Part shown: positions 1 through 7,638 of the stretch, piece by piece | Numbering within the stretch: the stretch's first letter is position 1 | Layout of the letters: every line of letters starts with the position of its first letter | From: an uncultured Dorea sp. | Lineage (GTDB): Bacteria; Bacillota; Clostridia; Lachnospirales; Lachnospiraceae | DNA length: 25,144 nt | Assembly: GCA_934295165.1 (NCBI GenBank) | Contig: CAKRAT010000033.1 | Span: 1 to 25,144 of the forward strand | Direction of reading: 5' to 3' | Translations under genes and position numbers: made by a program | The notes under the pieces: generated by a model | What the model saw: the letters and a program-made list of their open reading frames with translations, nothing else | Database searches by the model: none | Told to the model about the DNA's origin: nothing

Positions 1-294
1 GTTGCACCGTGGACTTCGGTTGTAGCTGCAGAAGTTGCACCGGATCTTAAGACATGTAAGGCATATATCAGTGTACTTGGAGATGCTTATGAACAGGAGC
101 AGACGATCAAGGGTCTGCAGAGTGCAGAAGGATATATCCGTCGTGAGCTGGCAAGAACATTGAACCTCCGTAATACACCGGAGATCAGGTTCGTGCTGGA
201 TCAGTCTATCGAATATGGTGTCAATATGTCAAAGAAGATTGATGAAGTAACCAGGGACCTGAAAATGGAAGGTGTTGAGGAAGATGCTGAATAA
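1..294 (+). CDS. rbfA: Ribosome-binding factor A, C-terminal part (cut by window edge)
   Basis: The first reading frame is open from base 1 and stops with TAA at 292-294, giving the last 97 residues. RbfA is a small KH-fold protein that binds the 30S subunit and helps mature the 5' end of 16S rRNA, especially in the cold. The visible part contains the family-typical stretches VAPDLKTCKAYISVLG, SAEGYIRRELARTLNLRNTPEIRF and a C-terminal DQSIEYGVNMSKKIDEV helix. Full proteins are about 120 residues, so only some 20-25 N-terminal residues are missing. The tail overlaps the start of the next gene, which fits the usual nusA-infB-rbfA-nrnA-truB operon. The identification is firm; the start lies outside the window. 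Confidence 0.96.
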   Translation, partial: VAPWTSVVAAEVAPDLKTCKAYISVLGDAYEQEQTIKGLQSAEGYIRRELARTLNLRNTPEIRFVLDQSIEYGVNMSKKIDEVTRDLKMEGVEEDAE

Positions 295-1255
295 AGTATT
301 GGAAAATGTGTCGGCGATCGCGATCGGCGGACATATACGTCCGGATGGAGACTGTGTGGGTTCCTGTGTGGGACTCGGACAGTATATCCGGGAGAATTAC
401 AGTGATAAGGCGGTAGATATCTATTTGAAAGACATTCCGGAATCGTTTCATTTTTTAAAGGGAACAGAGACGATCCTGGAGACTGTAGAAGACGAAGAAA
501 AAGAATATGATCTTTTCATCGCCTTAGACTGCGGAGATACGGACAGACTGGATTATTCCAGAACACTGCTTACAAAAGCAAAACATACATTTTGTGTAGA
601 CCATCATATCAGTAATATCGGATTCGCAGAAGTGAATTATATTGTTCCGGAAGCAAGTTCTACATCGGAACTGGTATACGGACTTCTGGATGAAGGGAAG
701 ATTTCGAAAAATGTTGCGGAAGCACTCTATTTGGGAATCGTACATGATACCGGAGTATTCCAGTATTCCTGCGCCAGACCGGAGACATTCCGTGTGGCTG
801 CGAATCTTCTGGAGAAAGGTATTGACGGTCCAAAAATCATAGAAGAAACGTTCTATGCGAAATCTTATGCACAGAATCTTGTGATGGGACGCGCGCTGAT
901 GGAAAGCATCCTGTTCCTGAATGGAATCGGTATTGCGTCCTATATCCGAAAAGATGTGATGGAGTTTTATGGTGTAGGACCGAAAGATCTGGAAGGAATT
1001 GTAAGCCAGCTCCGTGTGACGGAGGGGATAGAAGTTGCTGTATTCATGTATGAGTTAAAACAGAATGAATTCAAAGTAAGCCTCCGTTCTAAAGAAAAGA
1101 TTGATGTCAGCAGAATCGCACAGTATTTTGGCGGCGGCGGTCATAAGAAGGCATCTGGATTTACAATGGCAGGAACGCCATTTGATGTATTGAATAATCT
1201 GTCCAAACAAATCGAAGCGCAGATGGAAAAACTGGAAAAAACACAGGAGCAGTAA
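284..1255 (+). CDS. nrnA: DHH/DHHA1 phosphoesterase, NrnA-type oligoribonuclease / pAp phosphatase
   Basis: This 323-residue protein is a bifunctional nanoRNase and 3'-phosphoadenosine-5'-phosphate phosphatase of the DHH superfamily; it clears 2-5 nt RNA ends left by larger exonucleases. Visible metal-binding motifs are GGHIRPDGDCVGS near residues 15-27, ALDCGD, the name-giving VDHHISN, and GIVHDTGVF. The C-terminal DHHA1 substrate motif GGGGHKKASGF lies near residues 283-293. I chose ATG 284 because GGAAGG sits 11 bases upstream and the protein then begins in the usual way (MLNKVLENV); a GTG at 272 would add four residues. Either start overlaps the end of rbfA, implying translational coupling. 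An orphan c-di-AMP-type DHH enzyme (PgpH/GdpP-like) is unlikely because no membrane or GGDEF part is present. Confidence 0.93.
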   Translation: MLNKVLENVSAIAIGGHIRPDGDCVGSCVGLGQYIRENYSDKAVDIYLKDIPESFHFLKGTETILETVEDEEKEYDLFIALDCGDTDRLDYSRTLLTKAKHTFCVDHHISNIGFAEVNYIVPEASSTSELVYGLLDEGKISKNVAEALYLGIVHDTGVFQYSCARPETFRVAANLLEKGIDGPKIIEETFYAKSYAQNLVMGRALMESILFLNGIGIASYIRKDVMEFYGVGPKDLEGIVSQLRVTEGIEVAVFMYELKQNEFKVSLRSKEKIDVSRIAQYFGGGGHKKASGFTMAGTPFDVLNNLSKQIEAQMEKLEKTQEQ

Positions 1256-1258
1256 ACT

Positions 1259-2164
1259 ATGATACACGGAATTATCAATGTGTATAAAGAAAAGGGATTT
1301 ACGTCCCATGATGTGGTGGCGAAACTCCGCGGAATCGCCGGACAGAAGAAGATCGGACATACAGGGACACTTGATCCGGATGCGACAGGTGTCCTTCCGG
1401 TGTGTCTTGGCAAAGCAACCAAGCTTTGTGATCTTCTGACAGACAAGGACAAGACATATGAGGCAGTTCTGCTTCTTGGAAAAACAACCGATACACAGGA
1501 TATCACAGGTGAAGTGCTGGAAGAAAAGCCAACAGAGACACTGGTCGAAGATAAAGTCAGAGAAGTTATTGAAGGATTTATCGGAGATTATGAACAGATC
1601 CCTCCGATGTATTCGGCACTTAAGGTGAATGGAAAGAAATTATATGAACTTGCCAGAGAAGGAAAGGTTATAGAGAGAAAGGCACGTCCGGTCAAGATTC
1701 TGGATATTAAGATTCTCGAGATGGATCTTCCAAGAGTCCGTATGGAAGTATCGTGTTCCAAAGGAACCTATATCCGTACTCTCTGCCATGATATTGGTGA
1801 GAAGCTTGGATGCGGAGGCTGTATGGAGTCGCTGATCCGTACAAGAGTGTCGGCGTTCCGGGTTGAAGATGCGAGAACGCTGGATGAAATTGAAGCATTA
1901 AAACAAGAAGGGAAGCTTGCAGGGCTATTAGTACCGATTGATGAGATGTTCCCATCTTATCCGAAGATTACAGTAAAAGATGACTGGAAAGCATTTGCGA
2001 AGAACGGCAATCCGTTAGATGTTAAGATGTTAAAAGAGGCATGTGGACAAGTCGGAGAAAGTCAGGTCCGCCTGTATGATGAAGCAGGTAAATTCATCGC
2101 TATTTACCAGTGGAAAGAAAATGAGAAAAGATACCACATCGTCAAGATGTTTTTTAACGAGTAA
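1259..2164 (+). CDS. truB: tRNA pseudouridine(55) synthase
   Basis: TruB converts U55 in the T-loop of tRNAs to pseudouridine and also acts as a tRNA chaperone in the cytoplasm. The 301-residue protein opens with GIINVYKEKGFTSHDVV and carries the catalytic motif HTGTLDPDATGVL, with the nucleophile Asp39 inside it. The later PPMYSALKVNGKKLYELAREG and KGTYIRTLCHDIGEKLG segments are also diagnostic. A C-terminal PUA-like extension follows from roughly residue 230. The ATG lies four bases after the nrnA stop, and AGGAG in the end of nrnA serves as its ribosome binding site, so the two are very probably co-translated. Length is normal for the Firmicute family. Confidence 0.97.
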   Translation: MIHGIINVYKEKGFTSHDVVAKLRGIAGQKKIGHTGTLDPDATGVLPVCLGKATKLCDLLTDKDKTYEAVLLLGKTTDTQDITGEVLEEKPTETLVEDKVREVIEGFIGDYEQIPPMYSALKVNGKKLYELAREGKVIERKARPVKILDIKILEMDLPRVRMEVSCSKGTYIRTLCHDIGEKLGCGGCMESLIRTRVSAFRVEDARTLDEIEALKQEGKLAGLLVPIDEMFPSYPKITVKDDWKAFAKNGNPLDVKMLKEACGQVGESQVRLYDEAGKFIAIYQWKENEKRYHIVKMFFNE

Positions 2165-2181
2165 ACGAGGAAGAAAAGACT

Positions 2182-3105
2182 ATGCAGTATATCAGAGAGC
2201 TTGCGGAATATAACGGAAGCGGCAGGGCAGCAGTGACTTTTGGAAAGTTCGATGGGTTACACAGAGGCCATCAGATGCTTGTGACAAAGGTCCGTGAATT
2301 AGGAAAACAGGAGAATATAAACAGCATCGTATGTTCGTTTGACATGAGACCGTTATGGAAGGAAAAGGGTATCACCCCGGAACTTCTGATGGTCGGAGAG
2401 GAACGGCAGGAAAGGGTAAAAGACGAAGTCGATTATCTGATTGAATGCCCGTTTACCGAATCTTTCCGTCAGAAAAGTGCGGAAGATTTTATACAGGAGA
2501 TCATCCATGATCTGTTTCATGCGAAATATGTTGTGGTAGGGACAGATTTTACATTCGGATGTGAGAAACGCGGGGATGTGCATATGCTGGCGGAATATGC
2601 AGATCAGTATGACTATCAGCTGATTGTCATAGAAAAAGAACGTTATCATGATCGGATTATCAGCAGTACTTATGTAAAAGAAGTAGTAAAAGACGGAGAT
2701 GTGGGACTGGCAGAAAAACTGCTGGGTTATCCGTTTGAAGTAGAAGGAACGGTTGAACATGGCAGACAGCTTGGCCGTACACTTGGATTTCCGACATTGA
2801 ATGTTGCATGGCCGGAAGGAAAGATCGTGCCGGCGCATGGAGTCTATTTCTGTAAGATCGATATCGAAGGAAAGGCTTATCCGGGAATTGCGAATGTAGG
2901 GATTAAACCGACCGTGACAGAAGAAAAGAAACTGTTGATAGAGGCATTTCTTTTTGGATATTCCGGGAATGCATATGGAGAGAAAGTCCGGATCAATCTG
3001 AAAAAATTCCGGAGACCTGAACAGAAATTTGACGGGATCGATGCCCTGAAAAGACAGATTGATAAGGATATTGCAAAAGGAATGGAATATTTCGGAATTG
3101 TATAA
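2182..3105 (+). CDS. ribF: Bifunctional riboflavin kinase / FAD synthetase
   Basis: RibF phosphorylates riboflavin to FMN and adenylates FMN to FAD. The N-terminal nucleotidyltransferase domain shows TFGKFDGLHRGHQML (residues 19-33), TDFTFGCEKRGD (121-132) and ISSTYVKEVVKDGDV (160-174). The C-terminal riboflavin kinase domain shows GRQLGRTLGFPTLNV (194-208) and YPGIANVGIKPTV. At 307 residues it has the usual full length, so both activities are expected. GAGGAAG lies just before the ATG, 17 bases after truB. No FMN riboswitch can fit in that gap, so flavin control, if any, would have to act elsewhere. The stop is only seven bases before the rpsO -35 box. Confidence 0.96.
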   Translation: MQYIRELAEYNGSGRAAVTFGKFDGLHRGHQMLVTKVRELGKQENINSIVCSFDMRPLWKEKGITPELLMVGEERQERVKDEVDYLIECPFTESFRQKSAEDFIQEIIHDLFHAKYVVVGTDFTFGCEKRGDVHMLAEYADQYDYQLIVIEKERYHDRIISSTYVKEVVKDGDVGLAEKLLGYPFEVEGTVEHGRQLGRTLGFPTLNVAWPEGKIVPAHGVYFCKIDIEGKAYPGIANVGIKPTVTEEKKLLIEAFLFGYSGNAYGEKVRINLKKFRRPEQKFDGIDALKRQIDKDIAKGMEYFGIV

Positions 3106-3112
3106 ATTTCTC

Positions 3113-3141
3113 TTTACAGGGGGAAATTCATATGATATACT
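3113..3141 (+). promoter_or_regulatory. Sigma-A promoter for rpsO
   Basis: TTTACA (3113-3118) and TATACT (3136-3141) are separated by 17 bases, and TG at 3133-3134 makes it an extended -10. Transcription would begin near 3148 and give a leader of about 87 bases before rpsO. It lies immediately after the ribF stop, so rpsO can be expressed apart from the upstream operon. Confidence 0.75.
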
Positions 3142-3149
3142 AAGCAATG

Positions 3150-3206
3150 TTGAAGCCGGTGTTCGGTAACTGGAAACTCCAACCGTTACTTAATATCAGG
3201 CGTTTT
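3150..3206 (+). promoter_or_regulatory. Structured rpsO leader, candidate S15 autoregulatory RNA
   Basis: The leader can fold as CGGT (3164-3167) with ACCG (3182-3185) and TGGA (3171-3174) with TCCA (3178-3181), leaving an AAC bulge (3168-3170) and an AAC loop. An alternative pairing is GTAAC 3166-3170 with GTTAC 3185-3189. Known rpsO leaders in several bacterial groups bind S15 through a helix junction or bulged helix that mimics 16S rRNA, and they repress rpsO. The position fits this; the class is unknown to me. Confidence 0.5.
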
Positions 3207-3234
3207 AATTAAGAGTATACAGGAGGAAACAAAC

Positions 3235-3501
3235 ATGATTTCTAAAGAGCAGAAAGAGCAGATTGTAGCACAGTATGGAAGAACAGCAGGAGATACAGGA
3301 TCACCGGAAGTACAGATTGCTATCCTGACAGCAAGAATCAATGATCTTACAGATCACTTCAAAGCTAATCCAAAGGATCACCACTCAAGAAGAGGACTTC
3401 TTAAGATGGTAGGACAGAGAAGAGGACTTCTTGCATACCTGAAGAAGACAGACATCGAAAGATATCGTGCACTGATTGAGAAACTTGGATTAAGAAAATA
3501 A
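3235..3501 (+). CDS. rpsO: 30S ribosomal protein S15
   Basis: S15 is a primary-binding protein of the 30S platform that contacts helices 20-22 of 16S rRNA and forms intersubunit bridge B4. The 88-residue product has the full family length and the diagnostic [53 protein letters not shown] segment. AGGAGG at 3221-3226 is well spaced from the ATG. The gene stands alone between its own promoter and a strong terminator, and it is followed by pnp, the classic rpsO-pnp order of bacteria. Regulation by the product through the leader is likely. Confidence 0.98.
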   Translation: MISKEQKEQIVAQYGRTAGDTGSPEVQIAILTARINDLTDHFKANPKDHHSRRGLLKMVGQRRGLLAYLKKTDIERYRALIEKLGLRK

Positions 3502-3516
3502 TTCATACTTTTTATG

Positions 3517-3543
3517 GGGACATTCGGAAGAATGTCCCTTTTT
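3517..3543 (+). terminator. Rho-independent terminator after rpsO
   Basis: GGGACATTC (3517-3525) pairs perfectly with GAATGTCCC (3530-3538) across a GGAA tetraloop and is followed by five T's. This should end the rpsO transcript and make pnp depend mainly on its own promoter. Confidence 0.93.
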
Positions 3544-3670
3544 CGTTACATTATACCGGTGAGTAGTTATCATTTGTAGTTTTTTTGCTGGCAGTTCTTT
3601 TAGGATGCTTTTCCAAGTGGTAGTTTCTGCAGTAGTAAGCGTTTTGGGTATAGCTTTTTGTGAAAGTGTA

Positions 3671-3679
3671 TGTTATAAT
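3671..3679 (+). promoter_or_regulatory. Extended -10 promoter for pnp
   Basis: TGT followed by a perfect TATAAT (3674-3679) makes an extended -10 element. No good -35 box lies 16-18 bases upstream (the best hexamer there is weak), which extended -10 promoters tolerate. The start would be near 3686, giving a leader of about 155 bases. Confidence 0.6.
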
Positions 3680-3708
3680 AATTAAGATTGTGGATTTGGA
3701 AAGCTTCA

Positions 3709-3798
3709 CCGAGACCACTGAAAAGTATATTTGATGCAGAAATACTGTTGTATATGGCATTTTTGCATAGTGGAAAATGTGTTTTTCAGTAGTTTCGG
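3709..3798 (+). promoter_or_regulatory. Very long hairpin in the pnp 5' leader
   Basis: Bases 3709-3724 (CCGAGACCACTGAAAA) pair with 3783-3798 with one A-C mismatch and one G-U. The helix continues through 3725-3732 with 3775-3782 using several G-U pairs. After a small internal loop, 3734-3743 (ATGCAGAAAT) pairs with 3759-3768, leaving a 15-base apical loop. In total about 33 base pairs lie within 90 bases. In E. coli the pnp leader has a long helix that RNase III cuts, and PNPase then destabilises its own mRNA; this has the same layout. Confidence 0.65.
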
Positions 3799-3841
3799 GG
3801 TAATCTTAAACCACAAAAGAAAAATAAAGGAGAAAACATTT

Positions 3842-5929
3842 ATGTATAAAACATTTGAAATGGAACTCGCCGGAAGAACTTTAAGCGTTGATGTAGGCAG
3901 AGTTGCAAAACAGGCAAATGGTGCTGTATTAATGCATTATGGTGATACAACTGTACTGTGTACAGCAACAGCTTCCGAGAAGCCAAGAGACGGAATTGAT
4001 TTCTTCCCACTGAGCGTTGAATACAACGAAAGAATGTATGCAGTAGGAAAGATCCCTGGAGGATTCAATAAAAGAGAGGGAAAAGCATCTGAAAATGCAA
4101 TCCTTACATGCCGTGTAATCGACCGCCCGATGAGACCGCTGTTCCCAAAGGACTACCGTAACGATGTAACACTGGAGAACCTTGTATTATCTGTCGATCA
4201 GGACTGTTCACCGGAGCTTACAGCTATGCTTGGTGCGGCAATCGCAACAACAATTTCCGATATCCCGTTTGACGGCCCGATCTCTACTACACAGGTAGGT
4301 CTGGTTGACGGAGAATTCGTATTCAACCCTACAGCAGCTCAGAAGGCAGTATCTGACATGGCTTTAACGGTTGCTTCTACAAGAGAGAAAGTCATTATGA
4401 TCGAAGCCGGAGCAAACGAAGTTCCAGAGCAGCAGATGATCGATGCAATCTTTGCAGCACATGAATTAAACCAGAAAGTAATCGCATTCATTGACACAAT
4501 CGTGGCAGAATGCGGAAAACCAAAACACGAATATGAAAGCTGTGCAGTTCCGGAAGAACTCTTTGCAGCAATCAAAGAGATTGTTACTCCGGAAGAGATG
4601 GAAGTAGCAGTATTCTCCGATGATAAACAGACAAGAGAAGAGAATATCCGTGCCGTAACAGAGAAGTTAGAAGAAGCATTTGCTGAAAATGAAGAGTGGC
4701 TTGCAGTTCTTCCGGAGGCTGTATACCAGTACCAGAAGAAGACCGTACGTAAGATGATCTTAAAAGACCACAAACGTCCGGACGGAAGAGAGATCGACCA
4801 GATCAGACCACTTGCGGCAGAAGTTAACCTGATTCCTAGAGTACATGGTTCAGCAATGTTCACTCGTGGACAGACACAGATCTGCAACATCTGTACATTG
4901 GCACCACTTTCTGAAGCTCAGAAACTGGATGGTCTGGATGAAGCAGAGACAGCCAAGAGATATATGCATCACTACAACTTCCCGTCATACTCTGTAGGTG
5001 AGACAAAGCCATCCAGAGGACCGGGACGCCGCGAGATCGGACATGGAGCACTGGCAGAGCGTGCGTTGCTTCCGGTACTTCCAAGTGAAGCAGAATTCCC
5101 TTATGCGATCCGTACTGTATCTGAGACATTTGAATCAAATGGTTCTACTTCTCAGGCAAGTGTATGTGCATCCTCTATGTCACTGATGTCAGCAGGTGTA
5201 CCAATCAAGGCTGCAGTAGCCGGTATCTCATGTGGACTTGTTACCGGTGATACAGATGATGATTATCTGGTACTTACAGATATTCAGGGACTCGAAGATT
5301 TCTTCGGAGACATGGACTTCAAGGTAGCCGGTACTCATAAAGGTATCACAGCAATCCAGATGGATATCAAGATCCACGGACTGACAAGACCGATCATTGA
5401 AGAAGCTATCGCTAAGACAAGAAAAGCAAGACTTTACATCATTGATGAAGTTATGAATAAAGCAATCGATGCTCCAAGAGCAGAGGTTGGAGAATTCGCT
5501 CCGAAGATCATCCAGATGCAGATCGATCCACAGAAGATCGGTGATGTTGTCGGACAGCGTGGAAAGACAATCAATGCGATTATCGAGCAGACAGGTGTGA
5601 AGATCGACATTACAGATGATGGTGCTGTATCTATCTGCGGAACAGATGCCAAAGGTATGGAAGAAGCACAGAAGATGATTCACATCATCGTCACGGATTT
5701 TGAAGCCGGACAGGTTCTGGAAGGAAAAGTTGTCAGCATCAAAGACTTTGGTGCATTCCTTGAGTTTGCACCAGGAAAAGAAGGAATGGTACACATTTCT
5801 AAGCTTTCCAAAGAAAGAGTAAACCGTGTAGAAGACGTTCTCACACTTGGCGATGTTGTTAAGGTTGTATGCCTTGGTAAGGACAAGATGGGAAGAATTT
5901 CATTCTCTATGAAGGATGTAGCGGAATAG
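3842..5929 (+). CDS. pnp: Polyribonucleotide nucleotidyltransferase (PNPase)
   Basis: PNPase is the trimeric phosphorolytic 3'-5' exoribonuclease of mRNA decay; it releases nucleoside diphosphates. The 695-residue protein has two RNase PH-like domains (MELAGRTLSVDVGRVAKQANGAVLMHYGDTTVL at the front; PDGREIDQIRPLAAEVNLIPRVHGSAMFTRGQTQ opening the second), an alpha-helical linker, a KH domain with GQRG at residues 571-574, and an S1 domain from about residue 623 (GKVVSIKDFGAFLEFAPGKEGMVHISKLS). I take ATG 3842 as the start because AAGGAG (3827-3832) precedes it and homologues begin with this sequence. The frame stays open back to 3731, but that stretch forms the leader hairpin and shows no PNPase similarity. 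Autoregulation through the leader is probable. Confidence 0.97.
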   Translation: MYKTFEMELAGRTLSVDVGRVAKQANGAVLMHYGDTTVLCTATASEKPRDGIDFFPLSVEYNERMYAVGKIPGGFNKREGKASENAILTCRVIDRPMRPLFPKDYRNDVTLENLVLSVDQDCSPELTAMLGAAIATTISDIPFDGPISTTQVGLVDGEFVFNPTAAQKAVSDMALTVASTREKVIMIEAGANEVPEQQMIDAIFAAHELNQKVIAFIDTIVAECGKPKHEYESCAVPEELFAAIKEIVTPEEMEVAVFSDDKQTREENIRAVTEKLEEAFAENEEWLAVLPEAVYQYQKKTVRKMILKDHKRPDGREIDQIRPLAAEVNLIPRVHGSAMFTRGQTQICNICTLAPLSEAQKLDGLDEAETAKRYMHHYNFPSYSVGETKPSRGPGRREIGHGALAERALLPVLPSEAEFPYAIRTVSETFESNGSTSQASVCASSMSLMSAGVPIKAAVAGISCGLVTGDTDDDYLVLTDIQGLEDFFGDMDFKVAGTHKGITAIQMDIKIHGLTRPIIEEAIAKTRKARLYIIDEVMNKAIDAPRAEVGEFAPKIIQMQIDPQKIGDVVGQRGKTINAIIEQTGVKIDITDDGAVSICGTDAKGMEEAQKMIHIIVTDFEAGQVLEGKVVSIKDFGAFLEFAPGKEGMVHISKLSKERVNRVEDVLTLGDVVKVVCLGKDKMGRISFSMKDVAE

Positions 5930-5970
5930 AATTGAAAAGATTTATATTAAGATAGAGAGATATCAAGAGA

Positions 5971-6010
5971 AAGTCTCAGGATTCCGAAAGAGGAAGTCTG
6001 AGACTTTTTT
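5971..6010 (+). terminator. Rho-independent terminator after pnp
   Basis: AAGTCTCAG (5971-5979) pairs with CTGAGACTT (5998-6006). Inside this, TTCC (5982-5985) pairs with GGAA (5992-5995). A run of T's ends at 6010. Confidence 0.9.
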
Positions 6011-6058
6011 GAACTTTTTTATAAATGGTTTGAAGAATCCGGGCTATAGAATATTTAT

Positions 6059-6104
6059 AAAAAGATGATATGAAATAAAATCCCAAATTTCATATCATCT
6101 TTTT
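6059..6104. repeat. Perfect 17-bp inverted repeat, probable bidirectional terminator
   Basis: AAAAAGATGATATGAAA (6059-6075) and its exact complement (6088-6104) flank a 12-base loop. The arms begin with A's and end with T's, so it could stop transcription from either side. The stem is AT-rich and would be a weaker terminator than the one at 5971. It lies between pnp and the sporulation operon and may insulate the latter. A protein-binding dyad is the alternative. Confidence 0.6.
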
Positions 6105-6125
6105 GCATCCCAAGAAAAATACCAG

Positions 6126-6155
6126 TCATAATCTTTATTCATCCACATATACATG
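6126..6155 (+). promoter_or_regulatory. Possible sigma-E promoter for the spoIIIA operon
   Basis: TCATAAT (6126-6132) resembles the sigma-E -35 box. The overlapping CATATACA/TATACATG (6146-6155), 13-15 bases on, resembles the CATACANT -10 box; no good sigma-A promoter is seen here. In Bacillus subtilis this operon is transcribed by sigma-E in the mother cell. The match is partial. Confidence 0.45.
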
Positions 6156-6175
6156 GGTGTAAAGAGGTGATGAAC

Positions 6176-7123
6176 ATGAAAGAAGATACAATCTTAAAAG
6201 TCCTGCCATGGGATGTCAGAAGCATTATACAAAAGGAAAAGTTAAAGTTCGAATATTTACAGGAGATCCGTCTCCGGGAAGGAAAACCACTAATCTTCCT
6301 ATATCATGACACAGAAGTTATCCCTGGAGCGAAAGCCAGACGGCCATACCTGGTGACAAAAGATAATATCCGCGAAATGCTGGAATACATCAGTAATTAT
6401 TCCCTTTACGCATGTGAGCAGGAGATGCGGCAGGGCTTTATCACGATCGAAGGAGGACACAGAGTGGGATTATCGGGACAGGCTATTATGGAAAATGGAA
6501 AGGTAAAGAATCTGAAATATATTTCTTCGGTGAATATCCGTGTGGCACATGAAATGATCGGATGCGCCGATGCGGTATTTCCTTATATTGTATGCAATCG
6601 GACGTTGTGTCATACATTAATTGTATCGCCACCAGGGTGTGGAAAGACCACGATGTTAAGAGATCTGATCCGCCAGATATCGGAAGGGAATTCATGGCTT
6701 CCGGGGCTTGCGGTAGGTGTAGTGGATGAACGTTCGGAGATCGGCGGCTGCTATATGGGCGTAGCACAGAATCATCTGGGGATCCGGACAGATATTCTGG
6801 ACGGTTGTCCGAAGGCTGAGGGGATGATCATGCTGATCCGCTCGATGGGACCGCAGGTGATCGCAGTGGACGAGATCGGGACACCGGAAGATGTACATGC
6901 CATCGAATATGCCATGCATTGTGGCTGCAAGATGCTGGCAACGGTACATGCTGAGTCTATGGAAGAACTGAGAAAGAAACCGTTATTCAACCGAATGATT
7001 GGAGAGGGGAGGTTTGAACGGTACATTTTACTTGGAAATGATGCACACGTAGGACAGATCGAAGGGATTTTTGATAACAGGGGCAGTCTTCTGTATAAAG
7101 AAGCGATGGAAATGGCGGAATGA
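6176..7123 (+). CDS. spoIIIAA: Stage III sporulation protein AA, secretion-type ATPase
   Basis: SpoIIIAA is the cytoplasmic ATPase of the SpoIIIA-SpoIIQ complex and resembles the motors of type II/IV secretion and pili. The 315-residue protein shows Walker A PPGCGKTT (about 152-159), DERSEIGG, the Walker B stretch VIAVDEIGTPEDV and the sensor-like ATVHAES. The N-terminal part (EIRLREGKPLIF, GFITIEGGHRVGLSG) is the family's own domain. I chose ATG 6176 because AGAGGTGAT (6163-6171), nearly the full anti-Shine-Dalgarno match, sits just before it; GTG 6167 and ATG 6170 lie within that site. It is first in an eight-gene operon and its stop overlaps the next start. Confidence 0.95.
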   Translation: MKEDTILKVLPWDVRSIIQKEKLKFEYLQEIRLREGKPLIFLYHDTEVIPGAKARRPYLVTKDNIREMLEYISNYSLYACEQEMRQGFITIEGGHRVGLSGQAIMENGKVKNLKYISSVNIRVAHEMIGCADAVFPYIVCNRTLCHTLIVSPPGCGKTTMLRDLIRQISEGNSWLPGLAVGVVDERSEIGGCYMGVAQNHLGIRTDILDGCPKAEGMIMLIRSMGPQVIAVDEIGTPEDVHAIEYAMHCGCKMLATVHAESMEELRKKPLFNRMIGEGRFERYILLGNDAHVGQIEGIFDNRGSLLYKEAMEMAE

Positions 7124-7638
7124 TAAAGGCAATCGGAGCTATCATGGTCATCCTTGCGGGCAGCGGTTGGGGAATACTGCAGGCGGCAAAAATTGAAGAA
7201 TGTTACCGGCAGATGCGTTACCTGCGGAAACTGATCTTCCGGATCAGAAGTGAAATCCGTTATTCCAGACGGGTGCTTCCGGAAGCATTCCTGAGTGTAG
7301 GGAGTGAAGCGCAGGAACCGTATAAAATGTGGCTGCTATCTTTGTATGAGCGGCTGGCAAACAGACAGGGTACAAGTCTGGCGGGAATATGGGAAGAAGA
7401 GACGAGAACACATCTGCTGGAAACCGGAATCCCACAGGATATGCTGGAGAGCCTGATCCGTCTGGGTGGGGAACTGGGGACGATTGATATTGAGATGCAG
7501 GTAAGGACACTGGATCTGTATCTGGAACAAATGGAACAGAAAATGGAGGAGATGAGAACGGAACAGAAGGAAAGAATCCGTCTGTACCAGTGTATCGGAG
7601 TGACCGGAGGCGTATTTCTGGCAATTATCCTCCTGTAA
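7120..7638 (+). CDS. spoIIIAB: Stage III sporulation protein AB
   Basis: This 172-residue membrane protein resembles the inner-membrane platform proteins of type II secretion (GspF/PilC-like). It has an N-terminal membrane segment (about residues 2-22), a cytoplasmic helical part with RSEIRYSRRVLPEAF and LGGELGTIDIEMQVRTLDLYLEQMEQKMEEM, and a C-terminal membrane segment (about 155-172). It is thought to couple the SpoIIIAA ATPase to the channel. The ATG overlaps the spoIIIAA stop as ATGA. Its last codons take part in a hairpin with the ribosome binding site of the next gene (7629-7648). Assignment rests on this pattern plus operon position. Confidence 0.93.
   Translation: MIKAIGAIMVILAGSGWGILQAAKIEECYRQMRYLRKLIFRIRSEIRYSRRVLPEAFLSVGSEAQEPYKMWLLSLYERLANRQGTSLAGIWEEETRTHLLETGIPQDMLESLIRLGGELGTIDIEMQVRTLDLYLEQMEQKMEEMRTEQKERIRLYQCIGVTGGVFLAIILL

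Larger units (their letters stand above)
3502..3841 (+). other. rpsO-pnp intergenic region (340 bases without a gene)
   Basis: It holds the rpsO terminator (3517-3543), a pnp promoter (3671-3679) and the pnp leader hairpin (3709-3798). Between 3544 and 3670 I see no convincing gene, hairpin or promoter on either strand. Confidence 0.7.

Noticed and set aside
2165..2181. FMN riboswitch before ribF
   Set aside because: The gap is only 17 bases; none is possible.
2353..3147. Minus-strand frame of 264 codons opposite ribF
   Set aside because: Same reasons: fully antisense to a recognised enzyme and with no recognisable domain.
3731..3841. N-terminal extension of pnp by 37 codons
   Set aside because: ATG 3842 has a good AAGGAG and matches known PNPase starts; the extension is explained by the leader hairpin.
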